From: JAGLCY01 sp965363725
Lineage (GTDB): Bacteria; Krumholzibacteriota; Krumholzibacteriia; LZORAL124-64-63
Assembly (NCBI GenBank): GCA_965363725.1
Contig: CBDTUS010000109.1
Coordinates: 1-12,242 of the forward strand
Direction of reading: 5' to 3'
DNA length: 12,242 nt
The notes beneath the pieces are model-generated. The model was given only the letters and a program-made list of their open reading frames with translations, did no database searches and had not been told where the DNA came from. Position numbers and translations under genes: made by a program. Shown here piece after piece: positions 7,919-12,242 of the stretch. Position 1 is the stretch's first letter. Each line of letters starts with the position of its first letter.

Positions 7919-8029
7919 TCCTCGGATCGGGGCTCCCTTCACCCCAGGGCCTACCGAAAAGTCCGTCCGGACTGTCAATAAAGCTGTTAACCGCAAGACC
8001 AGAACGGACACAATATCTGAGATTTTCAG

Positions 8030-8242
8030 AGGGAAATGGAGGAATGAGGCACGGAATCGAGATGCCGCCAGGCCATCCTGAGCTGGATGGAGATCCGCGG
8101 TGACCAAAACATTGTCACATTCTTCAATCAACTCGCGGATTTTCTCTTTTTGGGCTTCGACCTGTTCTTAAAAGGTTCGAATTTCGCCCAAGCTGAAATG
8201 TCCCGCTTTGTAGTTTTTTTGATTTTCGAGTGGATAAATCAT
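8030..8242 (-). pseudogene. Possible decayed coding fragment with in-frame stop
   Basis: Read on the minus strand from an ATG at 8242, the frame gives MIYPLENQKNYKAGHFSLGE..., meets TAA at 8170-8168, then continues with a strongly protein-like, charged helical stretch (EQVEAQKEKIRELIEEC) followed by DNVLVTADLHPAQDGL. Beyond about 8030 the quality drops, although the frame stays open antisense to sucrose synthase. The composition on both sides of the stop looks like real coding sequence, which suggests a gene remnant. I do not recognise the family; a DNA-binding or mobile-element protein is only a guess. It could also be chance. Confidence 0.25.
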
Positions 8243-8348
8243 CTAATAAGTCCTCGCCCTCCCGCCCCTCTCTCTTTTTCGCCCCAGATACGTCCCTAGC
8301 CCTTCGTTCGCTTTCATATGGCATCAATCCTGCTCTCTGGATCCATGG

Positions 8349-8531
8349 CTAGCGAATCAGGCACAAATTTTGAGCCGAGGATCCAGCTGCGAGCGAGTTC
8401 TCCACCCATATCATTCCTTCGCGTGGGTTGGTTTGATCAGGCGGCGGGATCAGAAGAATGGGGTTGTTTTTCGGGTCATTGGTGAGGCGCGCGGTCACAC
8501 GGGGTTTCTGCAGATGATAGGCAAGGAACAC
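8349..8531 (-). pseudogene. Small uncharacterised minus-strand frame, possibly a remnant
   Basis: A 60-codon frame starting at ATG 8531 whose middle (RLTNDPKNNPILLIPPPDQ and REGMIWVENSLAAG) reads like real protein, with no obvious ribosome binding site and no family I recognise. It is in a different frame from the fragment at 8030-8242, so the two could be pieces of one decayed gene or unrelated. Its start lies directly beside, and divergent from, the large plus-strand gene. It may equally be a spurious frame. Confidence 0.2.
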
Positions 8532-8534
8532 ACG

Positions 8535-11500
8535 ATGACTTTCATGAGTCGAAGGTTATGGGCGGCGATGGCCCTTGTCGCCTTTTTGCTGTGTACATCG
8601 GTCGCTTGGGCAGAATGGGAACCACAGAACTCCGGAACTACCGAGACCCTGAACTCAGTCCATTTCCCATTGGACGCAGTTGTCGGTTACGCGGTGGGCG
8701 ATTTGGGAATCATTCTGAAGACCATAGACAGTGGGGCAACCTGGACTCCACAGAATTCCGGTACGAGTACAAATCTGAACGCCGTTCATTTCCCTCTGGA
8801 TCAGCTGACCGGATATGTTGCGGGTGATACCGGGGTTGTCCTCAAGACTACTGACGGTGGGGTCAATTGGACCCCGCAGACCACGGGAACCACCTGGGAT
8901 CTCAAGGATATTCAGTTTCCGGTCGATACGCTTACGGGCTTTGCGCTTGAATCCGGGTTGAGCACCTTGAAGACCACGAATGGCGGTGTTTCCTGGACCC
9001 CCTATTCTTCAGGAACCGGAAGCGGGTTGTACGGGATACAATTCCCGGTCGATGCGCTGACTGGATTCGCTGTGGGCTCAGGCGAGACCATCCAGAAGAC
9101 TACCGATGGCGGCATAAACTGGCTTACTGTTCACTCGGGACCCAGTTCTCTTCAGTGGGACGTCGACTTTCCAGTGGATACCGCGACTGGCTACTCCGTG
9201 GGGAATTCCGGTTCCATCTTCAAGACAACCGACGGAGGGGGGATTTGGACCCCGCTAACAACAGGTTCGTCCAGCAATTTGTATACTGTGCAATTCCCCA
9301 CGAGTGTGGATACCGGCTATGTGCTGGGATCGTCAGGTACCATACTTCGTACGAATGACGGAGGCGGCAACTGGGTGCCTCAATCTTCTGGAACGAACAA
9401 CGGTCTACGGTCTGTACACTTTCCGGCGCTTGGCTCTACCGGTTACGCGGTGGGCGACCTCGGGACCATTCTGAAGACGACGGACGGCGGCGGAGACTAC
9501 TTGGCCATGCATCCCACTGGTGACGGAGGCACTTCCCAGTTTACAACCACCGGCTGCGCCGGCGCCTGGGACTGTATCAACGATCAAACCGGGAACGCGG
9601 GCACCAGCCCGCCGGAATCTTACGACCCTGCCGACTACCTAATCGGCGCGGCCGGACAGCGTGTGATGCTCTCCCTCGATGATGGAACAGTCCCCGCAGG
9701 AGCGACGATCACGCAGGTCATCATTCATGCCCAAGTTTACCGGGGAAACGGCCCGGGTGCTAACGTAAGTCTCGGTTACCAGCGCATGCCCGGAGCAACC
9801 ACCCCGGACGCTTCTCCCGTCGACGGAGTGGGCTTCGATCTGACCACGGGCTGCTGCACGGAGATAAGCACAACCTGGACTTCCCTCAATTGGACTATCG
9901 AAGATCTGGACAATCTGGAGATCGGTGCAATCCACAACAGCGGCGGAAGTGACGTCTATATCACTCAGATGTACGCGTTCGTCAATTATGTCCCGGGCGG
10001 ACCTGCATCGGATTCCGACGGCGACGGGCTGTGGGACAACCAGGAGGACGCCAACGCCGACGCCGACAATGATCCGACCACGAATCCGGGTCCCGACACC
10101 GACGGGGACACCTTTGCGAACTACCTGGACGCCGATGATGATGACGATGGCACGCCGACAAGTTTCGAGAACGCCGACCCCAACGCGGACGGCGATCCCC
10201 GCGACGCCCTGGATAGCGATCGCGACGGTGAACCTGACTACCTCGATGCGCCCACCAGCGCCTCGAATGGCGCGGTCGAAAGCGAACAGAAGATCAGCGA
10301 CTTGTCGGGTGGCCTCGACGCCGTCATCGTAGACGGCGACTACTTCGGCAAGTCGGTGGCCGGGATCGGTGATGTTGACGGTGACGGGATCATCGATGTT
10401 GCGGTCGGTGCCTGGCGCGATGACGGTGGCGGCGGCGATCGGGGTGCGGTGTATGTGTTGTTCTTGAACGCCGACGGCACGGTGAAGGCCGAGCAGAAGA
10501 TCTCCGATATTGCCGGCGGGTTGATTGCTGTCATCGACAACGGTGACTGGTTCGGTGCGTCGGTGGCGGGGATCGGAGATGTCGACGGGGACGGGATCGG
10601 CGATATGGCAGTCGGCGCCTCCGGTGATGACGATGGCGGCAGCGGCCGGGGTGCGGTGTATGTGTTGTTCTTGAACGCCGACGGCACGGTGAAGGCCGAG
10701 CAGAAGATCTCGGACCTTGCCGGTGGGTTGGCCGCTGTCTTCTACGACCTTGACTCCTTCGGCTATTCGGTGGCGGGGATCGGTGATGTCGACGGGGATG
10801 GGATCGGCGATATGGCGGTCGGCGTCTGGGGCGATGACGATGGCGGCAGCAGTCGGGGTGCGGTGCATATGTTGTTCTTGAACGCCGACGGCACGGTGAA
10901 GGCCGAACAGAAGATCTCCGACATTGCCGGTGGGTTGACCGCTGTCCTCATCAACGGTGACTATTTCGGCTATTCGGTGGCGGGGATCGGAGATGTCGAC
11001 GGGGACGGGATCGGAGATATGGCGGTCGGAGCCGGGGGCGATGACGATGGTGGTACCGACCGCGGTGCGGTGTATGTGTTGTTCTTGAACGCCGACGGCA
11101 CGGTGAAGGCCGAGCAGAAGATTTCCGACCTTGCCGGTGGGTTGACCGCTGTCCTAGGCACCAGTGACCACTTCGGTGCGGCGGCAGCGGGAATCGGTGA
11201 TGTCGACGGGGACGGGATCGGCGATATGGCGGTCGGCGCCTACGGCGATGATGATGGCGGCGGCGATCAGGGTGCGGTGCATGTGTTGTTCTTGAACGCA
11301 GACGGCACGGTGAAGGCTGAACAGAAGATCTCCGATCTTGCCGGTGGGTTGCCCGCCGTCCTCAGCGGCGGTGACCAATTCGGCTATTCGGTGGCGGGGA
11401 TCGGCGATGTCGGCAGTGACGGGGTCATCGACCTTCTCGTCGGCACATACGCGGACGACGACGGCGGCAGCGATCGTGGTGCGGTATACATCCTAAATCT

Positions 11501-12242
11501 GGCGTCCGCGGCTCCTGGCTCCGCAGTTTCCGGGATCATTTTCGAAGACGTCGACTTTGCGGGCACGGCCACGACCTACGACGGCGGTACGAACGACCTA
11601 GGTCTCGCAAATGTGGACGTGGAGCTCTACGACGGAGTGGACGCCTACCTCGCCTCGACGACGACCGCCGGCGACGGCAGCTACAGCTTCTCGGGACTGG
11701 CCGACGGAAACTACAAGTTGCGCGTGCGATCGGCGACCGTGGGCGACGCCGACACGCCGCCGGCAGGAAGCTTGAACGCCAGCGTACCTGCCATCTGGCC
11801 CTATCCCCTGCCCGAGTTGAGCTGGGCGAACGGCGCCGCGCTGCTCGGCGGCCAAGATGCCACCATGGACGACACCGCCACCGGCGACGACGCAGGGCCA
11901 GGCGACACCTGGTCCACGGTCACCGTCAGCGGCGCCAGTGTCATCAGTGTCGATTTCGGCTTTGCCTATAACCTGATCGTGAACACGGCCGACGACGGCC
12001 TGGCCGACAACGTGCACAGCGGCCAAGGCAGCCTGCGCCAGTTCATCAAGAACGCCAACGCCATCGGAACAGCCGCCGCGACCACAGCCAACAGCAGCCA
12101 GTTCCACATGCAGGTGGCAGCGGGTCAGAGCGACGGCGCGGACACTTGGTGGCGGATCACGCCGGTCGCCGTCCTGCCCGCCCTGGTCGACCCGGGCACC
12201 GACCTGGACGGCGCGACCCAGACCGCCAACGGCGGCGATAGC
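8535..12242 (+). CDS. Giant exported multi-domain repeat protein (Ycf48-like propeller, FG-GAP, SdrD/Cna-B-like), 5' part; runs off right edge
   Basis: One uninterrupted frame of 1236 codons to the window end, with no stop. ATG 8535 has AAGGA at 8523-8527, 7 bases upstream; ATG 8544 is an alternative. Residues 1-26 are a signal peptide ending in SVAWA. In order: seven 42-residue Ycf48/BNR-type repeats (29-322), an unknown domain with Cys residues (323-492), an Asp-rich calcium-type linker (493-571), six 69-residue FG-GAP repeats (583-996), an SdrD/Cna-B-like beta domain (997-1145), and a module opening with NLIVNTADDGLADN and GSLRQFIKNANAI (1146 onward) of the kind found before beta-helix regions in giant surface proteins. 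All this indicates a secreted or cell-surface protein, probably with adhesive, matrix or binding roles. Anchor or secretion tail would be C-terminal and is out of view. It is convergent with nothing and independent of the sucrose operon. Exact function is unknown. Confidence 0.88.
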   Translation, partial: MTFMSRRLWAAMALVAFLLCTSVAWAEWEPQNSGTTETLNSVHFPLDAVVGYAVGDLGIILKTIDSGATWTPQNSGTSTNLNAVHFPLDQLTGYVAGDTGVVLKTTDGGVNWTPQTTGTTWDLKDIQFPVDTLTGFALESGLSTLKTTNGGVSWTPYSSGTGSGLYGIQFPVDALTGFAVGSGETIQKTTDGGINWLTVHSGPSSLQWDVDFPVDTATGYSVGNSGSIFKTTDGGGIWTPLTTGSSSNLYTVQFPTSVDTGYVLGSSGTILRTNDGGGNWVPQSSGTNNGLRSVHFPALGSTGYAVGDLGTILKTTDGGGDYLAMHPTGDGGTSQFTTTGCAGAWDCINDQTGNAGTSPPESYDPADYLIGAAGQRVMLSLDDGTVPAGATITQVIIHAQVYRGNGPGANVSLGYQRMPGATTPDASPVDGVGFDLTTGCCTEISTTWTSLNWTIEDLDNLEIGAIHNSGGSDVYITQMYAFVNYVPGGPASDSDGDGLWDNQEDANADADNDPTTNPGPDTDGDTFANYLDADDDDDGTPTSFENADPNADGDPRDALDSDRDGEPDYLDAPTSASNGAVESEQKISDLSGGLDAVIVDGDYFGKSVAGIGDVDGDGIIDVAVGAWRDDGGGGDRGAVYVLFLNADGTVKAEQKISDIAGGLIAVIDNGDWFGASVAGIGDVDGDGIGDMAVGASGDDDGGSGRGAVYVLFLNADGTVKAEQKISDLAGGLAAVFYDLDSFGYSVAGIGDVDGDGIGDMAVGVWGDDDGGSSRGAVHMLFLNADGTVKAEQKISDIAGGLTAVLINGDYFGYSVAGIGDVDGDGIGDMAVGAGGDDDGGTDRGAVYVLFLNADGTVKAEQKISDLAGGLTAVLGTSDHFGAAAAGIGDVDGDGIGDMAVGAYGDDDGGGDQGAVHVLFLNADGTVKAEQKISDLAGGLPAVLSGGDQFGYSVAGIGDVGSDGVIDLLVGTYADDDGGSDRGAVYILNLASAAPGSAVSGIIFEDVDFAGTATTYDGGTNDLGLANVDVELYDGVDAYLASTTTAGDGSYSFSGLADGNYKLRVRSATVGDADTPPAGSLNASVPAIWPYPLPELSWANGAALLGGQDATMDDTATGDDAGPGDTWSTVTVSGASVISVDFGFAYNLIVNTADDGLADNVHSGQGSLRQFIKNANAIGTAAATTANSSQFHMQVAAGQSDGADTWWRITPVAVLPALVDPGTDLDGATQTANGGDS
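8619..9500 (+). repeat. Seven tandem 42-residue Ycf48/BNR-like repeats
   Basis: Codons 29-322 of the giant gene divide into seven units of exactly 42 residues (126 bases). The consensus is TPQ-SGT...L..V.FP.D..TGYAVG..G.ILKTTDGG..W, with the GG-x-x-W turn of BNR/Ycf48 (photosystem II assembly factor-like) blades. Units are diverged at the DNA level, so the duplications are old. Seven blades are the right number for one closed propeller. The final unit ends GGGDY instead of a Trp, and the first begins EPQNSG immediately after the signal peptide. Confidence 0.85.
10011..10247 (+). other. Asp-rich calcium-binding-type linker (thrombospondin type 3-like)
   Basis: Residues 493-571 of the giant protein contain repeated D-x-D-x-D-G motifs (SDSDGDGLWDNQED, DTDGDTFANYLDADDDDDG, DSDRDGEPDYLDA). 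Such ladders bind calcium and stiffen linkers in secreted proteins. It separates the unknown domain from the FG-GAP array. Calcium binding is inferred from family knowledge. Confidence 0.7.
10281..11522 (+). repeat. Six tandem 207-bp FG-GAP repeats
   Basis: Units start at 10281, 10488, 10695, 10902, 11109 and 11316, each exactly 207 bases (69 residues). The consensus begins AEQKISD.AGGL.AV, passes D.FG.SVAGIGDVDGDGIGD and MAVGA..DDDGG, and ends RGAVYVLFLNADGTVK. This is the integrin-alpha-type FG-GAP blade with a D-x-D-G-D-G-x-x-D calcium loop. The inner units are nearly identical in DNA, indicating recent duplication or gene conversion. The sixth unit has lost the loop (DVGSDG) and its end diverges into the next domain. 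The first unit differs slightly (SEQKISDLSGG). Confidence 0.92.
11523..11969 (+). other. SdrD/Cna-B-like beta-sandwich domain region
   Basis: Residues 997-1145 of the giant protein open with AVSGIIFEDVDFAG and contain LANVDVELYDG, a TTTAGDGSYSFSGLADGNYKLRV core, and end VISVDFGFAY. These are the hallmarks of SdrD B-like/prealbumin-type domains that serve as stalk units in surface proteins (V-x-G-x-V/I-F-x-D start, D-G-x-Y-x-F-x-x-L-x-x-G-x-Y core). The domain is followed directly by the NLIVNTADDGLADN module. Seen in sequence; the stalk role is inferred. Confidence 0.7.

Larger units (their letters stand above)
7919..8534. other. Gene-poor spacer after the sucrose operon
   Basis: About 615 bases without an intact, recognisable gene. 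Just after the SuSy stop there is a short perfect inverted repeat AGTCCG-TC-CGGACT, but its 2-base loop and missing T-run argue against a classical terminator. The middle part is unusually T- and C-rich on the plus strand (runs of T near 8214-8221 and CT-rich stretches near 8255-8280). Two protein-like but broken minus-strand stretches are described separately. The last bases carry the ribosome binding site of the following gene (AAGGA at 8523-8527). I see no convincing promoter hexamers. Confidence 0.6.

Noticed and set aside
7964..7977. Inverted repeat after sucrose synthase as an intrinsic terminator
   Set aside because: The loop is only 2 bases and no U-tract follows.
6116..8131. Long open frame on the minus strand (about 670 codons) opposite sucrose synthase
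   Set aside because: It is antisense to an unmistakable SuSy gene with all catalytic motifs, and its translation is low-complexity and has no family features. High GC makes long antisense frames common. Only its first part, beyond the SuSy gene, was kept as a possible remnant.
9639..10868. Long minus-strand frame of about 400 codons opposite the giant gene
   Set aside because: Its periodic sequence mirrors the 207-base FG-GAP repeats on the plus strand, so it is a shadow; the plus-strand frame is open for 1236 codons with signal peptide and domains.
10281..11522. Tandem repeats as a CRISPR array
   Set aside because: The units are 207 bases, contiguous, in frame and encode FG-GAP blades; there are no spacers.
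10340..11572. Series of short Pro/Ser-rich minus-strand frames repeated at 207-base spacing
   Set aside because: They are the same shadow of the FG-GAP array repeated once per unit, without ribosome binding sites.

Overview
The window looks like a piece of chromosome from a GC-rich, didermal-type bacterium. Sucrose-cycle enzymes sit between large secreted proteins built from beta-propeller repeats. The mixture of Reg_prop, Ycf48/BNR-like, FG-GAP and SdrD/Cna-B-like modules is typical of environmental lineages such as Krumholzibacteriota, Eisenbacteria, Gemmatimonadota or deltaproteobacteria. The window has no marker that fixes the taxon, so this is only an inference.

Layout. Bases 1-583 (minus) hold the N-terminal part of an exported Reg_prop propeller protein that runs off the left edge. 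Bases 622-1170 (minus) hold a small AlkZ-related (YcaQ-like) protein, 38 bases upstream of it and possibly co-transcribed. Bases 1171-1621 are a divergent intergenic region. Bases 1622-7918 (plus) form a tight four-gene operon: sucrose-phosphate synthase, sucrose-phosphate phosphatase, PfkB-family fructokinase and sucrose synthase. All three junctions are 4-base ATGA overlaps. Bases 7919-8534 are a gene-poor spacer with possible decayed coding sequence on the minus strand. From 8535 to the right edge (plus) runs one uninterrupted frame of 1236 codons. It is the start of a giant exported mosaic protein: signal peptide, seven 42-residue Ycf48-like repeats, an unknown Cys-containing domain, an Asp-rich calcium-type linker, six 69-residue FG-GAP repeats, an SdrD/Cna-B-like domain, and the start of another module.

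How the genes work together. SPS joins a nucleotide-activated glucose to fructose 6-phosphate, and SPP removes the phosphate to give sucrose. SuSy reversibly splits sucrose with NDP into NDP-glucose and fructose, and fructokinase returns fructose to fructose 6-phosphate. The operon therefore encodes a closed sucrose cycle, suited to making sucrose as a compatible solute or reserve and recovering it as activated glucose. The phosphatase-like domain fused to SPS has lost key HAD motif residues, while the separate SPP next to it keeps them all, so the phosphatase step seems to have passed to the stand-alone enzyme. I found no CRISPR array, rRNA, tRNA or intact mobile element.
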